A stretch of DNA of 62,000 bases, taken from contig WPIO01000164.1 in NCBI GenBank assembly GCA_009760855.2, forward strand, positions 180,001-242,000. The letters run 5' to 3'. Under the pieces are notes generated by a model. The model was not told the origin of the DNA. It did not search any database and saw only the letters and a program-made list of their open reading frames with translations. The position numbers and the translations under genes are program-made. How positions within the stretch are numbered: the stretch's first letter is position 1; each line of letters starts with the position of its first letter. The DNA is from Cristatella mucedo. Lineage: Eukaryota > Bryozoa > Phylactolaemata > Cristatellidae. Below are positions 39,340-52,082 of the stretch, piece after piece.

Positions 39340-40123
39340 TAATAATAATAATATTAATAATGCACTTGATAAAGCACCTTCAGAGAACTCAATCTCTCTC
39401 TCTAGGCGGTTTACATTTGCTGCAAAGGAAAATGCAATGGAATGGTGAGTAATATCATGCTTGATAAAAAACAACATGAATAACATGGTTAGTGGTGACG
39501 TGCGCAGGGTCAGCATGCAAATGTGGTTAGTGGCAGCATGCAGTGTCAGAACGCATAAGCACATACGGGAAGAATCACAGGGACCCACTAAATGCTGTCC
39601 TAAAAAGGTATGTTTTTAAGTTCTTTTTAAATGTGGTCAAGTCAGGGGATGTTCGTACGCAAATCGGGAGGGAGTTCCAGGCTTTGGGAGCATACGAACT
39701 AAATGCACGGTCTCCAAAGGATTTGAGGTTTGTACGAGGTATTTGTAGACTGTTGGATTCGGTAAAGCACGTGGTACGATGCTTGGCCTGGTGGGGAGTA
39801 GATCTGAGAGATAGGCTGTAGCCAAAGAATGAAGTGACCTAAAAGTGTGCGACAAAACCTTCAAGTTAATTCGTTGCTTGACTGGTAGCCAGAGCAGGTC
39901 GACGAGGAGCGGTGTGATGTGGCAACTGCGAAGCTCACCACAGACAAGCCTAGCTGCGGAAGTTTGCACCAGCTGCAATCGCGTGATCGCACATGCCGGT
40001 AGGCCAGTAAGCAGTGAGTTGCAGCAGTCGAGACGGGATGTCAAGAATGTATGGACCAATTTGGACGTGGTATCCTTATCTAAACAAGCCCGAATTTTAG
40101 CAATGTTATGTAGCTGAAAGTAT
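39340..40123 (-). mobile_element. LINE-A, 5'-truncated
   Basis: Minus-strand ORF2 C-terminal block with a few breaks, complete 3' UTR and ATT tail. Its 5' end stops exactly where the long LINE-B begins. Confidence 0.88.
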
Positions 40124-40124
40124 C

Positions 40125-43100
40125 ATATATACATACTCTACTTGCATACATTGCTCCCAGCGCTAAAGAGCGGCCTCGGGCGACTCCTAACGTGGTCTGG
40201 ACCTTTACTTGATTTCTCCGTAATACCTTCGGGTATTCCGCTGCTATCTTCGCTGTGACTATTTATGAGCTGTCCTCGGATATGCTACACAAAACAGGAC
40301 CTGCTTAGCATAAGATGCGATGTCGCCATTAGTCGATACCTACCGGCGGGCCTTCTCCGGCAGGTCAGTGAGAACATACCTGCATCCTTCGTTCGCCCCA
40401 TCAACAGCTCGGCTATCAAACCTACGACTCGTAAGTTTAAAGCGCTAAATAGTACTTGTTGCGGTAGTAGCCCACCCGCTGTAGCCCAGCACGTTGTGAA
40501 ACGTCGTCCCACGGCCGTTACCAAGGTCCAATTCAAATTCGAAGAGCCAGCGTCCGCCAGGCCGGACGCAAACGGTAGAGAATACGAGCCACTTCACCGT
40601 CGTCGCCCAGCTGTTGGACAGCCTCTTAAATACTGCCTACTAAATGTCCGCTGGCTAAAAACCAAGGGGTTACTTATCCGCGATCAGGTGGTCCAGGAGA
40701 AGCTAGATGCATTTCTGCTTACCGAAACCTGGATGACGCCTTGTTCCAGTAGCTGTATTTCCGAGACCACCCCACCCGGGTTCTCATTCTATCAGTCCAT
40801 GCGTTCTGACAAGGTTGGTGGCGGGGTTGCAATTGTTGTTCGCGAATAGTTTGACTATAAAATGTGCAGTTTCTCGCATGGGTCATCGTGTGAATCGGTT
40901 GCTATCAGGTCTTCATAAAAGACAATGCCTCTCACCGTTGTGATGTACCGGCCTCCTTCTGGCTGTCTAAACTTGTTTATAGAGGAGTTTTCAGAGTTTC
41001 TCGCTAAAATATTTGTGTGTGACAGACCGCTACTGATTGTAGGAGACTTCAATATTCACGTTGACAACCCTAGCAACAGCCAGGTCCGCTCATTTCTTGA
41101 CTGTCTGGAGAATATTGGTTTGGCCCAACACGTTAATCATAGCACCCACGTCGGTGGCCACATTCTAGATCTCGTGATCACTAAGGATGTCCTCCCTACT
41201 GACTTTGTGGTGTGCCCACTGACCCTCTCAGATCATTGTTCGGTCTCGTTTACTGTTCCTGCTCCCTCGTACGTGCAGGGCAATGTTGAATTTGCCAAAC
41301 GACGTAACTTACAAAGCATTGAGTTGGACAAGTTTTTGAAATCTGTTTGTGATGCAGGCCTTCTTGATCTGCATTCAGACTCGACCGGCAGCCTCGATAC
41401 CCTCACTGATGCAATGAACATGACCCTCAGGAGCGCTCTTGACAAGTATGCTCCCGTTTGCTCTATCCGTGTTCAAAGTCGTCGAGATTGCTTTCAATTT
41501 ACAAAAAAAATCCTTCAGATGCTCCGTGTTAAGCGCAGGCTGGAACGTCGTTTCAAGAAATCGGGGTCGAAGGCAGACCTAGTCAATTTTAAAGACTTCC
41601 TTCGAGTTTACACCCGAAAGCTTAAAAAAGCCAGGGCTTCTTTTTTCATTAGAAGACTGAATTCCTGCCAGTCGGACACTAAATAGATTTATAAGACAGT
41701 AAACCATTTACTGGCCAATGCTGTCAGGTCTAACTCCCCAGACATTTAGGGCTCAGCCGAGAAGTTTTCAGCCTTCTTTACTGAAAAAATTGTGCACATT
41801 CGTACCTCCATTAAGCCCCCTCCGACCAAAGCAATCGCCGTTCCTCAACTTATGACCTCTCTTAAAAGGTTCTCCGATGTTTCTGCCTGTGATGTGGCTG
41901 CCTTAATAAGGTCTAGCAAAAAGAGCTCGTCTCCTGAAGACCATATACCTTCATCTCTGTGGTCTTCACTTGCAGACCAACTTAGCCCTGCCATAACCAA
42001 GATTTTTAATGCTTCTTTGAGAAAAGGGGTCGTCCCCAAGTCCTTCAAATCGGCAATCGTTAGACCTATTCTTAAAAAGCCTGGATTAGACACAGAGGTC
42101 CTAGCAAACTATCGTCCAGTTTCCCTTCTTCCGTTCTTATCAAAGATTCTTGAAAAAATTGTTGCTAAGTAGCTAGTTGAACATATTGAAAATAAGGGAA
42201 TGTCAGAAACATTTCAATCAGGTTTCAAGAGGCAGCACTCTACTGAAACTGCTCTCCTCCGTGTTAACAATGACATTCTACGTGGCAACGACGACGGGAA
42301 TGTCACTGCCTTAGCTCTGCTAGATCTGTCTGCTGCCTTCGACACCATTGATCACGAAGTTCTGCTTGAACAATTGAGAACAACGATCGGTCTGGTAGAC
42401 GAAGCACTGGCATGGTTTAAATCATACTTGTCTGATCGTGTTCAATCCGTGTCGTGTGGGGGTCAGGTCTCAGACATGAGAAGGGTCACCTGTGGAGTCC
42501 CTCAAGGGTCTGTTCTCGGTCCCTTGCTGTTCTCCATTTATACACAACCCCTGGGAAAAGTGATTAAGGCCCATGGAATAGGATATCACTTCTATGCTGA
42601 CGATACTCAGTTGTATTTGTCATTTAAACCGTCGGAATCTGCTGCATCAGCTGAGAAACTGAATGCTTGCCTGGCCAATATTCGATCCTGGATTTCGGAA
42701 AACTTCCTGAAATTAAATGACGATAAAACCGAACTGCTTCTCATAGGACACCCTAAGCGTATGGCTGGATAAAAAGGCTTTGCTGTTCTAATAGGTGATG
42801 CTATTGTGCGACCATCGCCACGTGCTCGTAATCTAGGTGTCGTGTTCGACAGCTGCCTCAATTTCAAAAGCTTCATTCAGAAGACTGCCTCTACAGCTAG
42901 CCATCACATCCGATCCCTATCCAAGATTAGAAGCTGTCTCCCACAGTGGCTTGCAAAAAATTTAACTAGCTCTTTAGTTCTGTCTCGGCTTGATTATTGT
43001 AATTCCTTTTTGGCTGCGCAACCAAAGGAAGCTATTATGCCACCACAGCGGACTATGAATATGGCTGCAAGGCTGGTCTTCAAGTCCCAGCGGTTTGACC

Positions 43101-43660
43101 ACGTGTCGCCTTTGCTGGAAGAGCTAGGATGGTTGCCGGTTCAGCAAAGGATACAGAGCAAAGTTCTTACGCTGACCCACAAGGCCCGCCACGGCTTGGC
43201 TCCTTCATACCTAGCTGAACTGCTGCATCAGTTTCAGCCTGTTCGCACCCTCAGGTCCTGTGTGGACAATAAATTAGCTGTCCCATTCCTCCGCTTGAAG
43301 ACAGTTGGCGACAGAAGCTTTAGCTCTGCAGGTCCTAGACTGTGGAACTCGCTTCCACAATTCTTATGCAACGATATCTACTCTCCAACTGCCGACTATG
43401 GCGCATCTTTTTCAGCGGTGCTGAACTGTTACTTCTATGCTACTCACTACCTCAACTGCTCTCCTGACTCTGCTATGCTTCCCACTTTCTCTTTGTTGCG
43501 TGAGACGAAGTCTGTTGGGTACCGAATGCGTACCGAAAGCCGCTTAGGCTGTGAGTGCGGTATACAAAACTCTCCTGCGTAACACCCACATGGTCTTTAT
43601 GACTTTGTGGAGTTACTGACGGAGATACATTACATTACATTACATTACATTACATCACAT
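40125..43660 (+). mobile_element. LINE-B, near full length (ORF2 with endonuclease and reverse transcriptase)
   Basis: One reading frame from 40265 to the TAA at 43580-43582 (about 1105 codons) has no frameshift. In order: an N-terminal region, an apurinic-type endonuclease (Leu-Asn-Val-Arg-Trp-Leu, Leu-Thr-Glu-Thr-Trp, Tyr-Arg-Pro-Pro-Ser-Gly, Gly-Asp-Phe-Asn-Ile-His at 41041, Ser-Asp-His), a reverse transcriptase (Tyr-Arg-Pro-Val-Ser-Leu-Leu, Phe-Asp-Thr-Ile-Asp-His, Tyr-Ala-Asp-Asp-Thr-Gln at 42593) and the C-terminal block. Six in-frame stops break it: TAG 40847, TAA 40916, TAG 41684, TAG 41747, TAG 42170, TAA 42770. It therefore cannot make a full protein. An (ACATT)n tail closes it at 43617-43660. 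L2/CR1-type by motif; no separate ORF1 was found. Confidence 0.93.
43617..43660. repeat. (TTACA)n pentamer tail of LINE-B
   Basis: Eight to nine units of ATTAC directly after GGAGTTACTGACGGAGATAC. Confidence 0.95.
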
Positions 43661-43664
43661 TATA

Positions 43665-44270
43665 CATCGTTTGTTGAGACTACACTTAGATGAAACGAAG
43701 CTTGGCCGATTTGTGACTACAGTTATAGATGCGAAAGCAGTCTAAACCCGGAGACGAAAGACGGGGTGAAAAGATATTTTATGTTAGTGGTAGATAAAAG
43801 TTACTTGTAAACAAACACCGAAAGTGATTGCCTTGTTCCTGAGCGTGCAGGACTACGGTGGTGTTGCCAAAGAACTTCATACAAGTTAATTATTTAAGGG
43901 CCATTTAGTGTTTTTAGAGGATCCTAATGAGAAAAGTACGAGTGCACCTGGATTGGTAATTCTGCTAGATAGGAAGAACTCAGGATAATGCGAGCCCCTT
44001 AAAAGGGTTGCAACAAGAATCAGACTCTGCATCATTTGATCAGCGTGAAGCTATCACTACGCAGCCATGGAAACACGCATGCATATTTGAGCAGTGTCAT
44101 TTTTTCTGTTTGCTTGCTAAGAATATGTGTACAGTTCCTATTTGCTCGTAGCATGACACTGAAAGTATCAGTCAGCAGTAGTGCAAGTTGGGAAACCTGT
44201 ACTATCATCTCCTTCGCCTAAGACGTAAATACCCTATACTAACTAAATGCTCATATACCACAATCTCTAT
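43665..44270. other. Unassigned sequence
   Basis: No coding or repeat signal recognised. Confidence 0.4.
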
Positions 44271-44274
44271 GGTG

Positions 44275-45183
44275 TGAAATGGCCGACCAACTGAGCCCAG
44301 CCGTAACTGGGACTCTGATTCATTCTCTGAAATCAAGGGTTGCACCCAAGTGCTTTAAATAGTTAATCGTTGGACTGATACTTAAAATGCCTGAATGAAA
44401 CACACAGGCCCCTGAAAAATATCGTCAAGTTCTCATTTTCCTATAATTCTCAAAGGTTTTTTAAAAATTAGTAACTAAGCAGCTGGTAGTACATATCGAG
44501 AAAACGAAATGTAAAAAAACCTAAATTGAAGCTCAAGCAGCAGTACTCCGCTGAAACTACTCTTCCCGGAGTAGCCGATGACATCATACACAGCAACGGT
44601 GACGGGAATATTACGTGCCCTAGCTCAGCTACACCGATCAGCTGCCTTCAACACCAGTCATCACAATGTCATACTTGAGTGATTGAGAACACCCATCAGC
44701 CTGGCAGATGGAGCGCTGGTATGGTTAAAATCCTGCTTGTCTGATCGCGTTTAATCTGAGTCGTGCGGGTCAGTGTCTCATCCACATAACCAGTCATCCG
44801 TGTAAACGCTATAAGGTTCACCCTTGGTCAGTTGCTGCTCTCAGTTTATTCTCACCTCTGGGAAAAGTGACTCAAGCCCATGGAATAGGCTCTACTTTTA
44901 CAGCTGTATTTGTCATTAAAACCATCGGAAGCTGCTGCACAAACTGATAAACTGATGCTTGCTTTGTCGACATTTGATCTTGGATTGAGACGGTTTTCAT
45001 GAAACTAAAAGACGATACAACTGAGCTGTGGCTCATAGGACATCTTAAGGGTGTGCCTGGACTAAATTCCTCAGCTATTCTAAGACGTGATGCTGTCACG
45101 CGACCGTCATCGTGAAGTAGATAATTAGGTGTCGTCTTTGACATCTGCATAGGTTTAGAAGGTTTTTACATCTAGTTGTCACG
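44275..45183 (+). mobile_element. LINE-B fragment, old
   Basis: Follows the reverse transcriptase part of LINE-B (GGCCGACCAACTGAGCCCAG, CAGCAGTACTCCGCTGAAAC, GCCTTCAACACC, CATGGAATAGG) with many indels and stops. Confidence 0.8.
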
Positions 45184-45186
45184 TAG

Positions 45187-45364
45187 AAAAAACTACTAGC
45201 TGATTTAACAGCCTCTTTTTGTATAGCAACAGAAGAGCCTTTACGGCTATCACCACTGCTTGCATTGGCGATAAAGGATCGCCCACCACTGGATTCGAAC
45301 CCACGACCTCGGGCTGAGGTCGTGAAAAGCAACCGCCTTACCTAGTAAGCCATTACGACTCACC
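45187..45364 (-). mobile_element. SINE-2, full length
   Basis: On the minus strand: AATGGCTTACTAGGTAAGGCGG, CACGACCTC...GAGGTCGTG stem, GGTTCGAATCC, GGGCGATCCTTTATCGCC, AAGAGGCTGTTAAATCAGC. Confidence 0.9.
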
Positions 45365-45365
45365 A

Positions 45366-46378
45366 ACGTGCCATTTAGGCTCATTGTCTTGCGACAAGTG
45401 GCTCAAGCAATGGTAAGGAGAATGCACTATTATATGCAGATCTACAATACCCGATTGACCATTCGATGCATCACCAACTGAGCTTTTGAGTAAATCTTAC
45501 ATTAACCCTTGTTCCTATTCCGGGTAGAATTCTATCATCTCAAAACTGCAAGCTCGGGAGAATAGTTTTCGGCATTGGCGTATTTAGTGAACCACCATGA
45601 GACGACTACATCAAGTTTGAAACAAATGAAAATACAAGTGAAATTCAAATGATTTTATATTTATTTACATTATAGCTACCTCTTTATATGGCAGTAAATG
45701 ACAAGACTGGCTATGATACTCACTGGCAGTTCACTGCCTACTGATTGTCTACTGAAGGCCTCACACATGCAACTGAGGCTTAATAAAGCTCCCGTCAGCA
45801 TTGGAACCCACATCCTTGGAACCGGAGCCTCGAAGAGCAACTGCCTTACCTAGTGTGTCATCACTGCTCAGTCTTCAATCACTGGTCAAGGATGGAACGA
45901 GGCGCTTCACTGACTTTGCTCACTCCATTGATCGTATCATTTGCAACATGTGTCGAGTGGCATTGTACCAGGCTGATGAAATGGTGCTTGGACTTTTAGC
46001 ATGAATCTGAGACGCTGGCACTGTATTGGTGATATTTTGCAGTTAAGGTGGAGGCATGTGAAGGCGATCCGACAGGAAACTGCTTTCGTGGGTTCACATT
46101 TGCCGCACTTTTTTATATCCAATAATAGAATTGTCCTGCCAGGAACGTGTAGACATGTCTCAGTTGACGGGCAGTGAAAGGTGGCAGCAACAGCTACAGC
46201 CTTTAGTTTGAGGATTTCATCGTTGGTATTTTTGTTGTTCATACTTCGGCAGTGTAGGCAGCTTGGAATAAGATTTTATTTGCAGAGAACATTGGAATTC
46301 TATCAGTGCAGGGACTGTGGTCGGGTTGCATTGGAGCTACATAACTGAGCGAGCTATGAAAGAGAATATGACCAGCTG
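45366..46378 (+). repeat. Second copy of the segmental duplication
   Basis: Same order and orientation as 27045-28520, with a deletion matching about 27170-27480 and smaller ones. It starts at a SINE-2 end and stops at the 5' end of a LINE-A. Confidence 0.88.
46043..46103 (+). pseudogene. Broken copy of MEAK7-like last exon
   Basis: After TGATATTTTGCAG the copy follows the last exon (Leu-Lys-Leu-Glu-Ala-Trp region) but has a changed Trp codon and a one-base loss before the GACAGG word. The Asn-Pro-Asp-Arg motif and TGA are lost. No other exon is present. Confidence 0.85.
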
Positions 46379-46379
46379 A

Positions 46380-47290
46380 AATTGGAAAGGCTGACTCTCA
46401 AAATTGGCTCTGCCAGCATATCTCTTGTTGCATCAGCTCGAAATCTAGGTGTCATATTCCAAAGCGACCTCTCGTTAGACGACCATATCAGCTCCACAAT
46501 CAAATCTGCCTATTTTCAGCTTCATAACATTGCTAAAATTTGGGCTTGTTTAGATAGAGATACCACATCTAAGTTGGTCCATGCATTCGTGACATCCCGT
46601 CTCGACTTCTGCAAATAACTGCTTACTGGCCTACCAGCATGTGCGATCAGGCGATTGCAGCTGGTGCAAAACTCGGCAGCTAGGCTTGTCTGCCGTGAGC
46701 GTCGCAGTTGCCACATTACTCCACTTCTCGCCGACCTGCACTGGCTACCAGTCAAGCAACGGATTGACTTCAAGATTTTGTCGCTCACTTTTAGGTCCCT
46801 TCATTCTATGGCTCCAGCCTATCTGTCAGATATACTACCCCATCAGGCCAAGCATCGCACCACCCGCTTTTCGGAATCCAACAGTCTGGAAATACCTCGT
46901 ACAAACCTTAAATCCTTTGAAGACCGTGCATTTAGTTCGTATGCTCCTAAAGCCTGCAACTCTCTCCCGACCTGTGTCAGAACATCCCCTGACCTGACCA
47001 CATTTAAAAGGAACTTAAAAACACACCTATTTAGGACAGCATTTAGTGGGTCCGTGTGATTCGTCCTTGATGTGCTTATGCGTGCTGACGCTGTGCATGC
47101 TGCCACTAACCAAATTTGCATGCTGACCCTATGCCTGTCACCCCTAACCATATTATTCATTTTGTTTGTTTTTCAAGCATAATGTTACTTACCATTCAAT
47201 TGCATTTCCCCTTGCAGCAAATGTAAAGCACCTAGAAAGAGATTGAGTTCTCTGAGGGCGCTTTATCAAGTGCAATATTATTATTATTAT
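46380..47290 (+). mobile_element. LINE-A, 5'-truncated, young
   Basis: ORF2 from Leu-Glu-Arg-Leu-Thr-Leu-Lys to Phe-Ser-Gly-Ser-Val is in one frame with a single TAA (near 46616). Complete 3' UTR and ATT tail. Confidence 0.92.
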
Positions 47291-47294
47291 ACAT

Positions 47295-47880
47295 CCTCTG
47301 ATGACTAACCGGGTTATTTATGGTCGACAGAAGAAGGCACAACACTACCTTACTACGCGACACTAGCTGACATGCAGGACGAGTTTGCACCTCTGACTAA
47401 GCACACTGTGTGCCCTTGCTCACAAGGACTATCATTTACCACAGACATTAAACTAGATAGGTCTATGAAGCACAAGCTTTAAAATGCATACAAAAGATCA
47501 GGACTGACTGTGAATCGGCAGGCAGTCAACTGTGCATCGTACCAATCATTCCTAGGGAATGCCGAATCAAGCTTCTATGAATAACATTGTTCTATTACAG
47601 ATGCGCGCTTAAAAAATTATGATGTCGACGATCAACCCTCTTGTCAGGGTCAGCTGGTTTGCAGCTCTAGTCCGCCTCTGATGAATAATCGGAATCAGCC
47701 AGCACACAGCCACAGTAGAGTAGAGGAGAGTCGAGAGGGAGAGAAGGGCGAAGCGACTTGTGGTTCCCTATGCTCCGTGCGTTTTCCTCTGCTTCGTGTG
47801 TCGTACATCAAACTGGTGGTGGTGGTCATCCGGCAGGCAACTCTCTGTGTGCTGTGTGAACCAAGCAATAAAGACACTCA
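47295..47880. other. Unassigned sequence
   Basis: Between two LINE-A copies; no coding or repeat signal recognised. Confidence 0.35.
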
Positions 47881-47899
47881 AGGTCAGGAAGTCCATCCC

Positions 47900-48960
47900 T
47901 TTGATGGCAGCATCTCACCTATAATGCTTTCGTTCATTTCCATGTATCACCTCAAGGAGGTCACCTGTGACCGTGTCCTGAAGTTCATATCCCATGCGGT
48001 ACGTCAGGGCTCCATGCTTAGTCTAGTTCTTTTCATGTTTTAGTCTTTATGTCTCATCAATGTGATTGCCAAGGGCAATCTAGGCTTTCAATTCTACAGG
48101 GACGACACCCAGTGGTAGCTTTGCTTTGATCCCTCCAGGCAATCCTGCTTGTCAAATACTTTAAACTTCCTTACTGAATGTATTATTGGCATCAGCACGT
48201 GGATGACATAACATTTTCTTAAATTAAATGATGTTTAAAATATTTTACTAGCTATGGGCAAATCAAGTGCACTGCAAAAATAGGAGAGTCTAGCCAGCAA
48301 AATCCGCTGTGCCTAGTTATTTCCGGTTGAATAGGCACGAAATCTTGGTTTCACGTTCCAAAGCGACCTTTCATTGGGCAACCGCATCAGCCATACAGCG
48401 AAGTCTGCCTACTTTAAGATACATAACATGGCTGAAATTCGGCATCGCGTAGACAAGGATACGGTATCGAAGTTGATCAAGTCATTGCGTGACATTTCGT
48501 CTTGACTTTTGTAAGTTACTGCTTGCTGGCCCAGATGCATGTACACTCGAGCACTTACAGCTGGTGCAAAATTCTGCTGCCAGGCTTGTCTGTCGTGAGC
48601 GTCGTAGCTGCGACGTCACACGGCTTCTTGTCGATCTATAGTGGCCCCCTGTCGAGAATGCATCGAATTCAAGGTTATGTTAGTCACTTTCAGGTCTCTT
48701 CATTCTTTGGCTCCAGCCTACCTCTCGGATCTAATCTCTCACCAGGCTAAGCAACGTTCCGCCAGCTTTTCGGAAAATTACTGTTGTACCGTACCTTGCC
48801 AAATCTAAAATTCTCCGAAGACCGTACCTTTAGTTCTTGTGCTGCCCAAGCCTCGCACTCAATCCAGACCTGCACGCTGACGACTCCTTGAATCGACATT
48901 AAAAAGAAACTAAATGTGCATCTAAGCATGACAGCGCCAACAATTAATCTTTAGTAACTG
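47900..48960 (+). mobile_element. LINE-A reverse transcriptase to C-terminus, old
   Basis: GTACGTCAGGGCTCCATGCTTAG-type text (Gly-Val-Pro-Gln-Gly-Ser block), a damaged Tyr-x-Asp-Asp-Thr-Gln near 48095-48115, Met-Gly-Lys-Ser, Leu-Ala-Pro-Ala-Tyr. Many stops and indels; no tail. Confidence 0.75.
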
Positions 48961-48964
48961 GAAA

Positions 48965-49240
48965 GTGTTACTTGCAAAAGAACATGCACATACATACATC
49001 CACCATTCTGAGAAACCTATGAAAAAACGCATAGGAGAAAGCCACTGTCCAACTAAGAATCCTAACCAGTTGGACCTGAATGGTGAATATCATGTGCATA
49101 GTCAACAATAGATAGCCCTGAAAAATATACGTGAAGAAGATAGATTCACTGGTGTGCCCCTCTGAAATTATAGAGCTCTTGCAGATTGTCGAGGCTCGCT
49201 AGTTTATCAAAGAAACGCTAACCACAGTTTGAAGGATAAG
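48965..49240. other. Unassigned sequence
   Basis: No signal recognised. Confidence 0.35.
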
Positions 49241-49241
49241 A

Positions 49242-51060
49242 TAATAATAACAAAAATAATTAACTTGATAAAGCGCCCTCAGAGAACTATATCTCTCTCT
49301 AGGCGCTTTACATTTGCTGTAAAGTGAAATGCAATTGAATGGTAAGTAAAATCATGCTTGAAAAACAAACAAAATGAATAATATGGTTAGAGGTGACATG
49401 CACAGGGTCAGCATGCAAATGTGGTTAGTGGCAGCATGCACAGTGTCAGCACACATAAGCACGTGAAGGACGAATCACACGGACCCACTAAATACTGTCC
49501 TAAATAGGTGTGTTTTTAGGTTCCTTTTAAATGTGCTCAGGTCAAGGGATGTTCTGACGCAGGTCGGGAGGGAGTTCCAGGCTTTGTGAGCATATGAACT
49601 AAATGCACGGTCTCCAAAGGATTTAAGGTTTGTACGAGGTATTTCCAGACTGTTGGATTCCGAAAAGCAGGTGGTACGATGCTTGACCTGATGGGGTATT
49701 ATATCTGAAAGATACGCTGGAGCCATAGAATTACGAGACCTAAAAGTGAGCTACAAAACCTTGAAGTCAATCCGTTGCTTCACTGGTAGCCAGTGTAGGT
49801 CGGCGAGAAGTGGAGTAATGTGGCAACTGCGACGCTCACGACAGACAAGCCTAGCTGCAGAGCTTTGCATTAGCTGCAATCGCCTGATCGCACATGCTGG
49901 TAGGCCAGTAAGCAGTAAGTTGCAGAAGTCGAGACGGGATGTCACGAATGCATGGACCAACTTGGACGTGGTAACCTTATCTAAACAAGCCCTAATTTTA
50001 GCAACGTTATGAAGCTGAAAATAGGCAGATTTGACTGTGGAGCTGATGTGGTCGTCTAACGAGAGGTCGCTTTGGAATGACACCTAGATTTCGAGCTGAT
50101 TCAACTGGAGATATGCTGGCAGAGCCAATTTTGAGAGTCAGCCTTTCCAATCTCTGGATCACACTGGGTTTGCCCATAACTAGTAAGTTAGTTTTGTCAT
50201 CGTTAAGTTTTAGAAAAATTGCTGCCATCCATTTGCGGATGTCATCAATGCATGCAGCTAGTGAGTTGAGAGAATTTGAGGTGCTCGAAGGCTGGGAGGG
50301 ATCAAAGCAAAGGTACAACTGAGTGTCATCCGCATAGAAGTGAAAGCCTAGATTGTGCTTGGCAATCACATCAGCAAGAGGCAGAGTATAAACCGTGAAA
50401 AGAACCGGACCTACCACTGAGCCCTGAGGTACTCCATATTTCAGAGGCACTTCAGGTGATCGTTGTCAATTCACGTCCATACTCTGGAGTCTCCCACTGA
50501 GATAGGACCTGAACCACTGCAGAGCAGTGCCAGTGATGCCCAGGCGAGATGAGAGGTGCTCTAGAAGAACTTTGTGATCGATGGCATCAAAAGCTGCCGA
50601 AAGATCAAGTAAAACAAGCAGAGGCACTCTACCCATGTCTGCATTCCTAAGTGGGTCGTTGTATACCCGAAGCAATGCTGACTCTGTGGAGTGATTAGCT
50701 CTAAAGCCAGACTGGAACTTACTAGCAAGGTGTGAGGTTTCGATATACGAGTTCAGCTGGTCCGCCACGACCCGTTCGAGTGTCTTTGATAGGAATGGTA
50801 GAAGGGAAACTGGGCGGTAGTTGCTCAAGTTCTCTTGGTCAAGTGTAGCTTTCTTGAGAAGTGGCCTGACTACGGCTTTTTTGAAAGGTGCCGGGACAAG
50901 ACCTGAGGCTAGTGACATATTAATTATGTTAGTTATGCAAGGCAGCAGCAGATCAATGCAACATAGGAGCAGGACAGTGCGAATAGGGTCCAGAGGACTT
51001 GTTGTCTTCTTTGATTGAGATACGAACTTTAGGACTAGATCACTAGAGACTAACACTAAG
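49242..51060 (-). mobile_element. LINE-A with reverse transcriptase, longest copy
   Basis: Minus strand from 51056: Leu-Lys-Lys-Ala-Thr-Leu, Tyr-Arg-Pro-Val-Ser-Leu-Leu, Ser-Gly-Phe-Arg-Ala-Asn-His-Ser-Thr-Glu, Phe-Asp-Ala-Ile-Asp-His, Gly-Val-Pro-Gln-Gly-Ser-Val-Val-Gly-Pro, Tyr-Ala-Asp-Asp-Thr-Gln-Leu, then the C-terminal block, 3' UTR and ATT tail. Breaks: one TGA near 50466, a 2-bp loss near 50065-50083 and one TAG near 49750. The endonuclease part is missing. Confidence 0.93.
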
Positions 51061-51119
51061 TAAAGGCAGTATGTCGTTGAACTTTGCCTAGCTGAACCTA
51101 ATTTTGTGCTAATCAGTGA

Positions 51120-51320
51120 TTAATTATAAAATGGTTTATGTATTTGTATCATCCCGTTTTGACTTTTGTAACTCATCGCTTGCTGGTTTAACTGGCCTAT
51201 GCAAACTCGCAACTGCTGAACAATTATGCTGCTAGGCTCGCCTGTAGTGATAATTGCAGTTATCAAAATACACCCCTTCTCATCGACCTGCACTGGCTCT
51301 CAGTCAAGCATCATGGATGC
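51120..51320 (+). mobile_element. LINE-A internal fragment
   Basis: TCCCGTTTTGACTTTTGTAACTC, GCTGCTAGGCTCGCCTG, ACCTGCACTGGCTCTCAGTC. Confidence 0.7.
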
Positions 51321-51799
51321 ATTCGCGATGGCAGCCGATCGGCAGATCGCAAAACAGAGGCATCGACCTGACTTCCGGTGGTAGAGTGAGGCTTCAGCCC
51401 TTTTCCAACCATTCGTCTTGTTGGGGTACTCGGGTCTTGGTACCCATGTAATGAACGGTAACTTGATGTCTGTTGCATCAAAGCCGCATAACGGAACCTC
51501 TTCCGGAAACCATGCCTAAGCAAAGTGGTATGCGTCAGCATCGAGATGTAGGTTTGGATCTCCACCGAAGGAGGCAACCATGCTGTCGTTAAGGGCGGCA
51601 AAGCTTACTCGGCGGCTGAGATTACAATATTTGTGCTTCTTTAATGTCGTCATTATAGAATAATTATTCATTTTAAATCTCGATACATATGCCTTTATAT
51701 GAACTAGACAAGAGCGATTCTATCTAGGGACGGTGCCGCAGGTAATAAACGCATTTCCGCCCAATAAAAGTGAACTCTGGATGTTTTAAATTCCAACGT

Positions 51800-51944
51800 C
51801 AGCCGTCGATATAAAGCTCTTCCTTTTTGAGAGCCAGCGTGCGATCTCTGTGTTTCGAGGTGACTTGGTTCGTTCGCCCTGCACGATAATTCATCCGAAA
51901 TTCTCGAGCCCAAGTTGACCAAAAGTTACAACATGGAAAATACG
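51800..51944 (+). promoter_or_regulatory. Candidate promoter and first coding exon of a second gene
   Basis: A TATA-like GTCGATATAAAGCTC at about 51805 is followed by some 120 bp of moderately GC-rich leader, then ATG at 51933 (Met-Glu-Asn-Thr) and a strong donor ACG|GTGAGC at 51945. Phase 0 fits the exon at 56683. Inference only; it could be chance. Confidence 0.3.
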
Positions 51945-52082
51945 GTGAGCTCATACTGGGGCTTTTGCTGCTAGTAGAGGAGGTTTGGGTAGGTAAAATT
52001 GTAGATTTAAAAAAGCTGTGTAGAACAGGAAATCCGGTTGAGACCTTTAAAGCTTAGTAACCGTTGTCTACTTAAACGTGTA

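Noticed and set aside
40847-42772. Possible reassignment of TAG/TAA because all six stops in the long LINE-B are of these types
   Set aside because: The sister copy has CAG and TTA at the two stops it can be compared with and carries its own TGA stops; the other LINE-B end uses TAA as a normal stop. Ordinary decay explains it.
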